Origin: an uncultured Chryseobacterium sp.
Lineage (GTDB): Bacteria; Bacteroidota; Bacteroidia; Flavobacteriales; Weeksellaceae
Direction: 5' to 3'
Length of the DNA: 64,000 bases
NCBI GenBank assembly: GCA_913776245.1
Contig: CAJYLO010000027.1
Span: forward strand, 48,759 to 112,758
In this document: positions 1 through 9,384 of the stretch, in pieces
Position numbering within the stretch: position 1 is the stretch's first letter
How the letters are laid out: each line of letters begins with the position of its first letter
Notes under the pieces: model-generated
Told to the model about the DNA's origin: nothing
Databases searched by the model: none
Seen by the model: only the letters and a program-made list of their open reading frames with translations
Position numbers and translations under genes: made by a program

Positions 1-1879
1 GGTCTGTATTCAGGAAGCCGTTGTTTACATTTCTCTGCATCCCGATATTGAAATTGGAAGTCAGATATTGTTTGAAGAAAGACTTCTGCATCCCGATCAT
101 AGCGGACATCTCCTGCTTGTCTCCGAAGTTAGTCCTGATATATCGCAATTCTCTGTCCGTGATTTTATTCCCATTGGCATCCAAAACCGGTTGTCCGTCA
201 GGTCCTAATCTGATCTTGTCTCTCTGCAAAGGAACCTGCGTAATGACATTTTTCGTCAATGAATGATTGAAAATCAGGAAGTAAGAATTCTTGAACATAT
301 ACGTGAACTCATTGGTGTAAACCGAAGATGCCTTCACAAAAGGATTGTTCTGTGTATAGTTCACATTGGTCAGATAATTCTTCACAGGATTCAGTTCCCA
401 GAAGCTTGGTCTTCTCATTCTGCTGGAAAATGCGTAAGAAATATTGTTCTTGTCGTTAATGGCATAGTTCAGGCTTACATAAGGCAGAAAATTATTATAA
501 TCCCTCTCAACATTGCTGAAATCCTTATTGTCTGATGTTCCGACGCTGTTTGTCAGCTCATATCTCGAACCGATTTTTCCTGAAAACTTATCAGAGAATT
601 TCTTTTCCAGAGTCAGATAGAATCCATAGATATTCTCGTCATAGATAAAATGATTGGGTGTAGATAGTGGGCTGCTGGCCGGCTTTCCATATTGATCTAC
701 CAGATTACCGTCTTTATCATAATAATAAGTGTCGTTTTTTGTGTCGTTATCAGTTTTTGTTTTGTTAAAGTTTCCTCCAACTGCTACTGTAAAATCATTT
801 TTGAATTTCTTGATATAATCTGCCGTAGCAGAGAAGTTGTTGATAATCTGCGGCGTACTCTGCGTAATGATAGTAGAAGGATTAAAAGGCTGGCCTGTCA
901 GATCTGCGGTATACGTTCTGTTATCAGCATTCTGGAATCTTTTATAATTGAGATAAGCGGCATTCAGGTTTAGTTTGCTTCCGAGCGTGTCGGTCTTCCA
1001 TTCATAATTCAGGTTAAGGGAATTGTTATATGATCTCGCATTTTCCAGATTTTTAGTAAGGCTGTATCTTGGTTCCGCTACGCCTTTATCATTGGGAGCG
1101 ATGATGGTATTAAAAAGATTGGAGCCGGATCCGTAGCTTCTGTTCGCCCAGGAATTCCAGGTCAAAGCCAGGTTGCTGTTATCATTCAGCTGATAATCGA
1201 TATTGAGATAGCCTCCTAGGTTTTTATTCGGATCGGTCACCCGGCCTTCGGATTGATTGCTGGTGGTGCTGCTGCCATTTCGCAGAATATAATATTGCTC
1301 CTGTATATTTTCGCTGGTGTTGATATTGGTGCTGATTCCCAGTTTATCTTTTCTGTAATTCAGTGAGACGCTCGCATAGGTGGAGTTATAATAGTTTTGT
1401 GAATTTCCCATTCTCATGTTCCCGTTCAGTCCGTCGGTCATTTTCTTTTTCAGGATGATATTGATGATGCCGTCCGAAGATTCTACCTGAAACTCACTTC
1501 CCGGAAGTGTGATCACTTCGATTTTCTGAATATTTTCAGCCGGGGTATTTTTCAGGAATTGAGTCAGAGATTCCGCATCCATATTAGTCTTTCTACCATT
1601 GATATAGACAACGGCATTGTTTTTTCCGATGATTTTAAGCGTTTTATCATCTGTAGAAGAAACAAGCGGCGTCTGCTTCAGAAGGCTGAAGGCGGTATTA
1701 CCTTTAGCTACAGGCGATGCTGCCACATCATACACAAAACGGTCACTTTGTTTTTTGAAAACTTGTTTTGTCAGTGTTACCGCTTCTATATTTTTAGTTT
1801 TTGCTGAATCGGTTTTCGTTTCCTGAGCGTAGATTAATCCGGAGAAAAATATGGCAGCGATGAGAGTTTTTGCTTTCAT
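1..1879 (-). CDS. Outer-membrane beta-barrel protein (TonB-dependent receptor-like), C-terminus outside window
   Basis: The reading frame is open from an ATG at 1879 to the window edge, 626 codons, and the stop lies outside. The N-terminus (MKAKTLIAAIFFSGLIYAQ) is a signal peptide. A plug-like region follows at about residues 85-150, with YINGRKTNMDAESL and VITLPGSEFQVES, then aromatic-rich strands typical of a 14-22-strand barrel. It aligns along its whole visible length with the gene just upstream (1921-4191), so the two are tandem paralogues. I see no carboxypeptidase-D-like N-terminal domain and no clear TonB box. Family knowledge places it with the OMP_b-brl_3 type outer-membrane proteins; the substrate is unknown. 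Only 41 bp separate it from the upstream gene's stop, so the two are probably one transcript. Confidence 0.88.
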   Translation of the reverse strand, partial: MKAKTLIAAIFFSGLIYAQETKTDSAKTKNIEAVTLTKQVFKKQSDRFVYDVAASPVAKGNTAFSLLKQTPLVSSTDDKTLKIIGKNNAVVYINGRKTNMDAESLTQFLKNTPAENIQKIEVITLPGSEFQVESSDGIINIILKKKMTDGLNGNMRMGNSQNYYNSTYASVSLNYRKDKLGISTNINTSENIQEQYYILRNGSSTTSNQSEGRVTDPNKNLGGYLNIDYQLNDNSNLALTWNSWANRSYGSGSNLFNTIIAPNDKGVAEPRYSLTKNLENARSYNNSLNLNYEWKTDTLGSKLNLNAAYLNYKRFQNADNRTYTADLTGQPFNPSTIITQSTPQIINNFSATADYIKKFKNDFTVAVGGNFNKTKTDNDTKNDTYYYDKDGNLVDQYGKPASSPLSTPNHFIYDENIYGFYLTLEKKFSDKFSGKIGSRYELTNSVGTSDNKDFSNVERDYNNFLPYVSLNYAINDKNNISYAFSSRMRRPSFWELNPVKNYLTNVNYTQNNPFVKASSVYTNEFTYMFKNSYFLIFNHSLTKNVITQVPLQRDKIRLGPDGQPVLDANGNKITDRELRYIRTNFGDKQEMSAMIGMQKSFFKQYLTSNFNIGMQRNVNNGFLNTD

Positions 1880-1920
1880 AATTTTATTTTTAAAAGAGTA
1901 ATAGTTTTATTTGTTTCTGA

Positions 1921-4191
1921 TTAGGTTCTTGATTTGATAGCATCATTAGCAGACTTCATTTCCCTGGTTCTTTTAAGTTTTTGGTTTCCGAAGTTGTAAG
2001 TGATGTTGAGGTTGAATTGTCTTCTGTACTGGAAGCTTCTCAGATTGTTATAGTTACCGTTTGGCTGGGTATTTCTGATGTCATCAATGTTTTGATTAAA
2101 TACATCATACACTTCTGCAAGGAAGGTGAAGTTGCCCATTATTTTCTTAATTCCCAAATCCAGGCTTTGCTGTGTTCTCAGTTTTCCGAACTCCGTTTCT
2201 CTGGTTGGCATCAGCCAGTAATTAGCGGTGAAGAACCAGTCTTTCTTTGCAGACAATCTTAGGTTATTATTTGCCTGGAAAAACATATTAAGCGTCTTGA
2301 TGTCAAGAATATAGGGTGACAGAGTTTCCGTGTCGCCGGGAAGCTGGCTGGAAGTAGGATCTTCCGTTACACCTCCGGAATAGGTGGCGTACTCGAAGTT
2401 GGCAGAGTAATTAGTAGACCAGATTTCTCCGAACCAGCTTTTGTTCATCCCGAGTGTAAGCCCGATTTGCTTATTATTGCCATAATTGGTTCTGATGTAT
2501 CTCAGGAAATCTGTCGTTACTTTAACGGGCTGTCCGTTTGCATCCAGTATCGGATTACCGTTCTGATCTCTCTGGATTTTGGTTTCAGTTCCCTGTAAAG
2601 GCATCTGGGCGGCAGCATCATCCGCGTAATTAAAGCTCAGGTTTGCGTAGAAAGCATTCTTATACATATAATTGATTTCCTGATTATAGTATTTGGAGGC
2701 CTTCATAAAAGGATTGTTCTGAATATAATTACTTGGTGTGAAATAGGTTCTGGAAGGATTCAGCTGCCAGAATGCTGGCCTTCTTACCCTGCTGGAAAAC
2801 GTGTAGCTCAGGTTATGATCCGGGCTGATGTTATAGCTGAAGTTGAGGTAAGGCAAAAAGTTGTTGAAGTTTCTTTCAAATCCAAGATTTTCTTTGCCTA
2901 CAATATCACCGTTACTGATAGTTGCTTCGAATCTTGTCCCGATTTTTCCGGAGAATTTATCAGAGAATTTCTTTTCAAAAGTCGCGTAAGCACCGATGAT
3001 GTTTTCTTTGTAAAGAAAATGATTGGAAAGATTGGTGTTGATGATAAAATTGTTTTGTTTAAAATCATCCTGTCTCGTATCGCTGTCTGTGTTGGTGTAG
3101 TTATAGCTTGCACCCAGAGAAAAAACACTTTCATTTTTCATTTTCTTGATATAGTCAATGTTGGCAGCATAGTTATTGATGATCTGTGGAACAGACTGTC
3201 TGAAAGCGGCATATTGATTATTCGGAGCTTCAAAGAAAGGATATGTCTGGTTGATGCTTTCCTTATCCCTATTGAACCAGAGATATGAAACGTTTGAAAT
3301 TAATTTGCTGCCAAGCGAATCTGTTTTTACTTCATAATTCAGATTGAAAGAGTGATTTCTGGTCTGCGCATCTTCGTGATTAACAGTTCTGTTGGTTAGT
3401 ACGTCATTTTGCCAATTGGTAATATCAAGGATAGAATTGAAACTCTTGTTATAACGCATATTGTAAGTAAAACCAAGGCTTTGTTTTTTGTTAATTTCGT
3501 AATCGATGTTCACATTCCCGCCATAATTATTGTTCGGATCATCATTGAAACCCTGTGATGCGTTTTTTAACTGGCTTGTTCCGTTGGAAAGGATATAAGA
3601 TTCTCTTTGTCTGTAAGTTCCCGTGTTGAAATTGGTGCTGAATGACCACTTGTCAACCTTTGCATTAAAAGAGATTCCGGATGACGGATTGTTATAATAG
3701 CCTTGATTATCGGTCATTTTTAACGTTCCGTTGTAGCCGTTGGTTTTGCTCTTTTTCATGACGATGTTCACTACACCTTCATTCGCTTCCACCTGGAATT
3801 CGCTTCCCGGAACTGTAATAACCTCTATTTTCTGGATATCTTCGGAAGGTGTATTTTTCAGCATATCAGTCAGAGCATCGGCATCCATATTGGTTTTTTT
3901 TCCGTTGATGTAGAAAACTACGCCGGATTTTCCCATGATTTTCATCGTTTTCCCATCGGTGCTGGAAAGCATTGGTGTCTGCTGAAGCAGATTGTAGGTG
4001 TTGGTTCCTTTTGCAACAGGCGAGGAGGCAACATCGTATATGAAACGGTCAGATTTTCTCTGAAAAACTTTCTTGTTAAGTTTTACTTCTTCGATTTTAT
4101 TCGTCTTGATAGAATCGGAAGTTGCATTTTTTTTCTGAGCATTGATACTAACGCTTGTCAAAATTCCCAGTGTTACAATTAGAGTTCTCAT
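1921..4191 (-). CDS. Outer-membrane beta-barrel family protein (TonB-dependent receptor-like)
   Basis: This 756-aa protein starts with a signal peptide (MRTLIVTLGILTSVSINAQ). A plug-like segment lies at about residues 50-150 (YINGKKTNMDADAL, then KIEVITVPGSEFQVEA), followed by a long beta-barrel rich in Tyr, Asn and Phe. It probably sits in the outer membrane and either imports a ligand or acts as a surface receptor; no substrate can be read from the sequence. It is the promoter-proximal member of a tandem pair with the gene at 1-1879. The shared segments include VASSPVAKG versus VAASPVAKG and FSSRVRRPAFWQLNP versus FSSRMRRPSFWELNP. The C-terminus is Lys/Arg-rich after the last strand. The family call is firm; the role is open. 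Confidence 0.9.
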   Translation of the reverse strand: MRTLIVTLGILTSVSINAQKKNATSDSIKTNKIEEVKLNKKVFQRKSDRFIYDVASSPVAKGTNTYNLLQQTPMLSSTDGKTMKIMGKSGVVFYINGKKTNMDADALTDMLKNTPSEDIQKIEVITVPGSEFQVEANEGVVNIVMKKSKTNGYNGTLKMTDNQGYYNNPSSGISFNAKVDKWSFSTNFNTGTYRQRESYILSNGTSQLKNASQGFNDDPNNNYGGNVNIDYEINKKQSLGFTYNMRYNKSFNSILDITNWQNDVLTNRTVNHEDAQTRNHSFNLNYEVKTDSLGSKLISNVSYLWFNRDKESINQTYPFFEAPNNQYAAFRQSVPQIINNYAANIDYIKKMKNESVFSLGASYNYTNTDSDTRQDDFKQNNFIINTNLSNHFLYKENIIGAYATFEKKFSDKFSGKIGTRFEATISNGDIVGKENLGFERNFNNFLPYLNFSYNISPDHNLSYTFSSRVRRPAFWQLNPSRTYFTPSNYIQNNPFMKASKYYNQEINYMYKNAFYANLSFNYADDAAAQMPLQGTETKIQRDQNGNPILDANGQPVKVTTDFLRYIRTNYGNNKQIGLTLGMNKSWFGEIWSTNYSANFEYATYSGGVTEDPTSSQLPGDTETLSPYILDIKTLNMFFQANNNLRLSAKKDWFFTANYWLMPTRETEFGKLRTQQSLDLGIKKIMGNFTFLAEVYDVFNQNIDDIRNTQPNGNYNNLRSFQYRRQFNLNITYNFGNQKLKRTREMKSANDAIKSRT

Positions 4192-4222
4192 AGTAGTATT
4201 TATTTCCTAATATTTTACATCG

Positions 4223-4254
4223 CAAAGATATATATAAAAATTAGTATTATGCAA
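4223..4254 (-). promoter_or_regulatory. Candidate flavobacterial promoter for the barrel-protein pair
   Basis: Read on the minus strand, the stretch is TTGC, 20 nt, then TATCTTTG. The second element fits the Bacteroidota -7 consensus TANNTTTG exactly, and the spacing matches the usual 19-21. It lies about 30 bp upstream of the ATG at 4191. Confidence 0.55.
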
Positions 4255-4382
4255 TACAAAGTAGTAAATAAATTTTTGTTTTGTTTTTAACTTGTTGATT
4301 TACAGAATAAAAATTTTATAGCCGCTTTAATTATATGACAATCTGGAATAAAGAATTATTACATCATAATTCAAAAAAAATG

Positions 4383-4411
4383 AAAAAAACCTTTGCAAAT
4401 TATGCAAAGGC
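4383..4411 (-). terminator. Rho-independent terminator of the hydroxyacid dehydrogenase gene
   Basis: CCTTTGCA and TGCAAAGG form an 8-bp stem with a 5-nt loop. On the minus strand it is followed by a T-rich run, and it lies just past the stop codon at 4464. Confidence 0.75.
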
Positions 4412-4463
4412 TTGATTTTTAAACTACTCAAAAATAGCTTTTCCGGAATTCTGAACGTAATTT

Positions 4464-5462
4464 TTAAATCAAAACCGCATTTGGATTTTCAAAATTTGTC
4501 TTACTTTCAAAATGAAAAAGGCTTGATAAAGTTGAATTGGCAATCTGTTCCAAAGCTTCCTGCGTAAAGAATGCCTGATGCGCTGTAACCAGAACATTTG
4601 GGAAACTCATCAATCTTTGGATGGTGTCATCCTCAATAATGGTGTGGGAAAGGTCACGGAAAAATAATTTATCTTCCTGCTCATAAACATCAATACCGAG
4701 ATAACCGATGTGTTTGGATTTTAATCCGTTGATGACAGCCTTCGTGTCAATCAGTCCGCCACGGCTGGTATTGATGATCATTACATTGGGTTTCATTTTT
4801 TTGATGGAATCTTCATTAATCAAATGATGAGTAGATTCCATCAGCGGACAATGCAGCGAAATAATATCAGATTCGGAAAGTAGCTGTTCCTGGGAAATAT
4901 ATTCAATTCCAAGTTGCTTCAGATCAGGATTTTCACAAATGTCATAAGCTAAAACTCTGGCTCCAAAACCTTTCGCAATCTTACAAAAAGCAACTCCGAT
5001 GTTGCCGGTTCCAATCACACCGATGGTTTTCTGATAAAGATTGAATCCCATCAATCCGTTCAGAGCAAAATTCTGTTCCCGAACCCGGTTGTAAGCTTTG
5101 TGGGTTTTCCTGTTGAGTGTAAGAATCATTGCCATAGCGTGTTCGGCCACAGCTTCCGGAGAGTAGGCGGGAACTCTGGAGACTCTCAGCCCGAGGCGTT
5201 TTGCGGCTTCCAGATCCACATTATTGAAGCCGGCACATCTTAAGGCAATGTATTTTACGCCTTTTTGTGCCAGAGATTCCAAAACGGCATCATTCAGTTT
5301 GTCATTGACAAATGCACAGACAGCATCGGTATTTTCTATGAGATTAAGAACGTGCGGACCGAGATGGGTCTCGAAATAATCCAGTTTAAAATTGAATTTC
5401 TGATTGGCCTGATCAAAAAATTCCTTGTCATACGGCTTCGAGGAAAAGAATGTGACTTTCAT
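4464..5462 (-). CDS. D-2-hydroxyacid dehydrogenase (D-lactate dehydrogenase-like)
   Basis: This 332-aa protein belongs to the NAD-dependent D-isomer-specific 2-hydroxyacid dehydrogenases, which interconvert 2-oxoacids such as pyruvate and D-hydroxyacids in the cytoplasm. The Rossmann motif is GVIGTGNIGVAFCKIAKG at about residues 148-165. The catalytic trio is visible as Arg in NTSRGGLID, Glu in the YEQEDKLFF segment, and His in TAHQAFFTQEAL. The YEQEDKLFF insertion and the length fit the LdhA/Ddh subgroup more than the phosphoglycerate dehydrogenases. It stands alone, with a terminator directly downstream and a convergent-free gap before the barrel operon. The exact substrate is inferred from family resemblance. 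Confidence 0.88.
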   Translation of the reverse strand: MKVTFFSSKPYDKEFFDQANQKFNFKLDYFETHLGPHVLNLIENTDAVCAFVNDKLNDAVLESLAQKGVKYIALRCAGFNNVDLEAAKRLGLRVSRVPAYSPEAVAEHAMAMILTLNRKTHKAYNRVREQNFALNGLMGFNLYQKTIGVIGTGNIGVAFCKIAKGFGARVLAYDICENPDLKQLGIEYISQEQLLSESDIISLHCPLMESTHHLINEDSIKKMKPNVMIINTSRGGLIDTKAVINGLKSKHIGYLGIDVYEQEDKLFFRDLSHTIIEDDTIQRLMSFPNVLVTAHQAFFTQEALEQIANSTLSSLFHFESKTNFENPNAVLI

Positions 5463-5517
5463 AGTACAAAATTATTAAACTCCTTTTTAAGATATGGATT
5501 CATTGAACTGAATTAAA

Positions 5518-5859
5518 TCAATCATTCCGGTTTTTTGTTGCAAGTTTTTTGTCGATCCAGATTGTGGCAAATGGAAAAAAGGCAGCGCATAATCCGAAAA
5601 TAAAATCTTCATCATCCCAATTAAAGATTTTTCTGGATGGTAAAAGCAATAATAAGTATAGACTAAAAAAAAGCCCGTGGATATTACCGATAATGATAAT
5701 GTAAATGGTAGGTAAAAGTCCGTCTTTATCTTCACGGATCCAGATCATTGCTGTAAAAAGAAGAAACCACGAAACTGCTTCTGCAAGACAGACCTGCTTG
5801 AACCATCGTATGAGTTTTTCTTCCGGGTATTTTGAGAAGTATTTTTCTATTAAATTCAT
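5518..5859 (-). CDS. DUF3817 family integral membrane protein
   Basis: I choose the ATG at 5859 (MNLIEKYF), giving 113 aa. The longer frame upstream would overlap nadD and adds a residue stretch that family members lack. Three hydrophobic segments are visible (AEAVSWFLLFTAMIWI, IYIIIIGNIHGLFFSLYLLLLL, FIFGLCAAFFPFATIWI). The H-G motif between the segments and the closing F-P-x-x-T are typical of DUF3817 inner-membrane proteins. The function of the family is unknown. It lies 43 bp behind nadD in the same direction and is probably cotranscribed with it. Confidence 0.75.
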   Translation of the reverse strand: MNLIEKYFSKYPEEKLIRWFKQVCLAEAVSWFLLFTAMIWIREDKDGLLPTIYIIIIGNIHGLFFSLYLLLLLPSRKIFNWDDEDFIFGLCAAFFPFATIWIDKKLATKNRND

Positions 5860-5902
5860 TATTACAAAGATATAAGATAAAAATAGAGAAAACCGAAGAG
5901 TT

Positions 5903-6493
5903 CTATTTATAAAAAGAAGAACCATCCAGATATTCAAAAACCTCTGGTGGGAGCATTGGTCTCGTATTTTTTCCCGCTTTTATCATATTGCGGATTTCCG
6001 TTGCCGATAGTTCTATGATAGGTGCATCAATCTGATGAATGTTTTGGTGTTGTAAATAATCTGATCTTTTTTCTTCACCGAAAATTCTAGGATAAACAAT
6101 GATTTCATAATTCTGTAATAGCAATTCATAATTTTTCCATTTCTGAAGACTTCCGAGATTATCTTCACCCATTATCAGGGAAAATGTGTATTCGGGATAT
6201 TTTTCCTGAAGATAAGTCAATGTGTCAATCGTATAACTAGGTGTAGGTAAAGAAAACTCAACGTTTGAAGCACGCATTTTTGGATAATTTTTAATCGCCA
6301 GCTGAACCATATCCAGACGGTTATGATCTTTCAGTAATGATTTTTTTTCCTTGAACGGGTTTTGCGGACTGACTACAAACCAAAGTTCCTGCATATCGGT
6401 ATGCTCCAGGATATAGTTGGCTAAGATCAGGTGTCCGATATGAATGGGATTGAATGATCCGAAAAACAGTCCGATTTTTTTGCGATGTTCCAA
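5903..6493 (-). CDS. nadD: Nicotinate-nucleotide adenylyltransferase
   Basis: This 196-aa enzyme transfers AMP from ATP to nicotinate mononucleotide, giving deamido-NAD, a step of NAD synthesis shared by the de novo and salvage routes. The nucleotidyltransferase signature GLFFGSFNPIHIGHL is at residues 8-22. The second signature, around residue 165, reads LSATEIRNMIKAG, matching the usual ISST-x-IR. The length is normal for bacterial NadD. It is transcribed divergently from the sensor kinase at 6625 and is followed by the DUF3817 gene. Confidence 0.93.
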   Translation of the reverse strand: MEHRKKIGLFFGSFNPIHIGHLILANYILEHTDMQELWFVVSPQNPFKEKKSLLKDHNRLDMVQLAIKNYPKMRASNVEFSLPTPSYTIDTLTYLQEKYPEYTFSLIMGEDNLGSLQKWKNYELLLQNYEIIVYPRIFGEEKRSDYLQHQNIHQIDAPIIELSATEIRNMIKAGKNTRPMLPPEVFEYLDGSSFYK

Positions 6494-6551
6494 AATGAAA
6501 AAGTCGTTTAGATTTCAAATTTAGAAAAATTAAAATTGACATCGAATTCTA

Positions 6552-6604
6552 ACTCATATCATAAGTTTTCTCATTCCTGTTTTAGGAATCAATAACTTAT
6601 GAGT
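6552..6604. promoter_or_regulatory. Two-arm palindrome in the nadD/sensor-kinase divergent region
   Basis: CATAAGTT (6560-6567) pairs with AACTTATG (6594-6601), and inside it ATTCC (6573-6577) pairs with GGAAT (6585-6589). ACTCAT and ATGAGT extend the outer arms. The palindrome covers the upstream promoter element of the sensor-kinase gene. It could be an operator or an mRNA-independent cruciform; it has no T-run and is not placed as a terminator. Confidence 0.5.
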
Positions 6605-6611
6605 AATTTTG
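6581..6611 (+). promoter_or_regulatory. Candidate promoter of the sensor kinase/regulator operon
   Basis: TTTA, 19 nt, then TAATTTTG, which fits TANNTTTG exactly. The ATG at 6625 lies only 13 bp beyond, so the leader would be very short. Confidence 0.55.
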
Positions 6612-6624
6612 CATCAAACACAAA

Positions 6625-8538
6625 ATGATGAGAAGAATCCTGATTTTTCTGCATATTTTTTTCGTATACCTGATATCTGCTCAATCCGGGGTGGATTCCT
6701 TGCTCATTGTGCTCCGGAAAGAAAAGGATCCACAGAAAATATTGGCATTACAAAACCAGGTTTCCGACGCTTATAAATATACCGAGCCGGAAAAAATGCA
6801 GAAGTATGCCGTCCTTGCACTGAAAAACGCCGTCATACAAAATAATGCCTATCAGCAAAGCCTTGCTCATCAGAATATAGGCGTATCTTACCAATTATAC
6901 GGCGAGTTTGACAAGGCCATAAAACATTTTGAAATCGCAGAAAAAATCAGTGGCAATTTGCCTGATAGCAAAAAATATAGAGATCTTCAGGCAAAAATAT
7001 ACGGAAGCAAAGGTTTCGTCCATATGCAGCAAAACGAGTATGCAAAAGCATTGGAAAATGACTTCCGGGCAATGAAAATCTATGAAGAAACAGGAAATGA
7101 CATTCAGCTGGCCAAGATTTATAACAACATTGGCGTTATTTATAAATCGATTGATGATAAAGAAAATGCGCTGAAGTATCTGTTAGAGGCCAACAAAACA
7201 TCAAAAAATAAAGAACCGTTTACCTTTGCGAAAAGTGCTTCCAATATTGGGGTTATCTATCTTTTTCAGAATAAACCCGCATTGGCGAAACGGTATTTTG
7301 ATGATGCATTGTCATCTTATAGATCTAATCCTAACCCAAACGGACTTGGTGAGCTTTATAATAATTATTCTCATTATTATATAAAGATAAATCAGCCGGA
7401 TAATGCAAAAAAAAGCCTGCTGAAGGCAGAAGAAAATTTTCTTTCTATTGATGATACTTTTGGCTTGTCAGACACTTATCTCTATTTGGCTCAGATTTAT
7501 TTCGATGAGAGTAACCTGAACCTGGCCCGAAAGTTTGCTCAAAAAAGCCTTGACCTGGCAACTGTGCTTGATCTGCCGGAAGCCAGCATGACCAATGAGA
7601 AACTTCTTTCTCAGATTTATGATAAAGAAGGAAAGAAGGATCTGGCGCTGGAACATCTGAAGAATTATGATGCTGAAAAGGAAAAGTTTGATAAAATAAA
7701 AAACGAGCAGCAGCGTCTGAAAACGGAACTTAACTTCCGGTACGAAAAGGAAAAACTTGAGAAAACAGAAAATGAAAACCGTAAAAGGCTGAAATGGATC
7801 TTTGGCTTTTCACTGTTGGGAATTGGTGTTTTGGGGCTGTTTTTCTACAACAGAAACAAGGAAAAGCAAAAAACCATTTTACTTCAGAAACAGCTTGCAG
7901 AGTTTGAACATAAAGCTTTGCATCTCCAGATGAATCCGCATTTTGTGTTTAACTGTCTTGCGGCTATCTCCGCTTTCGTGGTGCAAAATGGGAAAGATGA
8001 AGCCATCCGTTATCTGGCAAAATTTTCAAAACTGATGCGCCTTACCTTAGAATTCTCCAAAGAATCTGTAATTACCATAGATAAAGAAATAGAAGCATTA
8101 CAAAACTACCTGGAGCTGGAACAGCTCAGATTCAATCATAAATTTGATTTCAATATTTCCAAAGAGCAAAATATAGAAGATGATACGGCAATTCCTTCTT
8201 TACTTCTCCAGCCTTATGTGGAAAACGCGATCATCCACGGTGTAGTTCCAAAAGACGAAAAAGGATTTATCAACATTACTTTTAAACAGTCGGAAGACCA
8301 GCTGCTTTGCATTATTACGGATAACGGAATCGGGATCAATCAATCCAAAATGAACAAGCAAAACTCTGTGAGCGCACACCAGTCTATGGCAATGGAAATT
8401 TCTAAAAAAAGACTTGAAACACTGGAACTGCTTGAAAATAAGAAAATTGAACTCAGCATAACGGAACTTAAAAGCGATAGTAAAATATTGGGAACCGAGG
8501 TTCTCATAAAATTACCATTAGAATACATAAAGCAATAG
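6625..8538 (+). CDS. TPR-containing sensor histidine kinase, LytS/YehU type
   Basis: This 637-aa membrane kinase has a signal peptide or anchor (MMRRILIFLHIFFVYLISAQ). About nine TPR-like helical repeats follow (residues 25-350, for example LAKIYNNIGVIYKSIDDKENALKYL). A coiled coil at 350-385 is followed by one membrane helix (WIFGFSLLGIGVLGLFFY). The His_kinase core is of the LytS type: phospho-acceptor His439 in MNPHFVFNCL, N-box LLQPYVENAIIHG, and G-box DNGIGI. TPRs outside and kinase inside is a standard Bacteroidota sensor layout. The stop codon is one base from the ATG of the response regulator, so the two are a cognate pair. The signal sensed is unknown. Confidence 0.9.
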   Translation: MMRRILIFLHIFFVYLISAQSGVDSLLIVLRKEKDPQKILALQNQVSDAYKYTEPEKMQKYAVLALKNAVIQNNAYQQSLAHQNIGVSYQLYGEFDKAIKHFEIAEKISGNLPDSKKYRDLQAKIYGSKGFVHMQQNEYAKALENDFRAMKIYEETGNDIQLAKIYNNIGVIYKSIDDKENALKYLLEANKTSKNKEPFTFAKSASNIGVIYLFQNKPALAKRYFDDALSSYRSNPNPNGLGELYNNYSHYYIKINQPDNAKKSLLKAEENFLSIDDTFGLSDTYLYLAQIYFDESNLNLARKFAQKSLDLATVLDLPEASMTNEKLLSQIYDKEGKKDLALEHLKNYDAEKEKFDKIKNEQQRLKTELNFRYEKEKLEKTENENRKRLKWIFGFSLLGIGVLGLFFYNRNKEKQKTILLQKQLAEFEHKALHLQMNPHFVFNCLAAISAFVVQNGKDEAIRYLAKFSKLMRLTLEFSKESVITIDKEIEALQNYLELEQLRFNHKFDFNISKEQNIEDDTAIPSLLLQPYVENAIIHGVVPKDEKGFINITFKQSEDQLLCIITDNGIGINQSKMNKQNSVSAHQSMAMEISKKRLETLELLENKKIELSITELKSDSKILGTEVLIKLPLEYIKQ

Positions 8539-8539
8539 A

Positions 8540-9301
8540 ATGATAACAGCTGTTTTGATAGATGATGATGATAATCTTCGCAATGGGATGAAAGCATTGC
8601 TTTCTCTTTATGCGCAGGAAATCAAAATACTAGGAGAAGCCAGCAGTGTGAGTGCCGGCATTACATTGATGGAAGAAATGCAGCCGGACATTGCATTTCT
8701 TGATATTATGATGAATGACGGAACAGGATTTGACATTCTGGAAAATCTGAATGATAAGTATGGAAAGATCTGCTCACGCATTGTTTTTGTAACAGCACAC
8801 GAAAAATTTGCAATCAAAGCGTTCCGTTTCAGTGCGCTGGATTTTCTTCTGAAACCGGTGGATCCGGAAGAATTGCAAAGCGTCATCGGGAAAATAAAAA
8901 GCATTTCCCATAAGAATGACGAGAGCAAAACCATTGAGCTTCTGCTGGAAAATATAACCCGAAAAACGGAAAATTTTAAAAAGATAGCATTATCTACCTC
9001 AGAGGGAATCCATCTCTTCGAGATCAAAGATATCATCCGTTGTGAGTCTGTGGATAATTATACCAGATTTTATGTAAAAAATCATAAGACCATTCTGATA
9101 TCCAAAACGCTGAAAGAATATGAAGAGCTGCTTTCTGATCAGGGATTTGAGCGCATCCACCAGTCGCATCTCATTAATCTGAACGAGCTTAAATCTTACA
9201 TCAGAAAAGATGGCGGCTTTGTGATAATGTCAGATGATTCCCAGCTTCCTGTGTCACAGAGGAAAAAGGAACGCTTACAGGACTACATCAGCAGGCTTTA
9301 A
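8540..9301 (+). CDS. LytTR-family response regulator
   Basis: This 253-aa protein has a receiver domain at residues 1-120 with acidic residues D8-D10, phospho-acceptor Asp55 (IAFLDIMM) and the conserved Lys of LLKPVDPEEL. A LytTR DNA-binding domain follows at about 150-253 (IIRCESVDNYTRFY, then QSHLINLNEL and the C-terminal VSQRKKERL). The kinase directly upstream should phosphorylate Asp55. LytTR regulators usually bind direct repeats near their target promoters; the neighbouring T9SS protein gene 84 bp downstream is a natural candidate target, but no pair of direct repeats stood out to me there. Confidence 0.92.
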   Translation: MITAVLIDDDDNLRNGMKALLSLYAQEIKILGEASSVSAGITLMEEMQPDIAFLDIMMNDGTGFDILENLNDKYGKICSRIVFVTAHEKFAIKAFRFSALDFLLKPVDPEELQSVIGKIKSISHKNDESKTIELLLENITRKTENFKKIALSTSEGIHLFEIKDIIRCESVDNYTRFYVKNHKTILISKTLKEYEELLSDQGFERIHQSHLINLNELKSYIRKDGGFVIMSDDSQLPVSQRKKERLQDYISRL

Positions 9302-9384
9302 ATTCTAAACAGAACTCCACGAATTCTAATTGACTTTATCTGATAACCGATTCTATGCTTAATTTTACTTTACAAACACAAACA

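Noticed and set aside
2815..3288. 157-codon plus-strand frame inside the barrel gene
   Set aside because: It lies antisense to the well-supported gene at 1921-4191, has no start context or protein character, and follows from the codon bias of the real gene.
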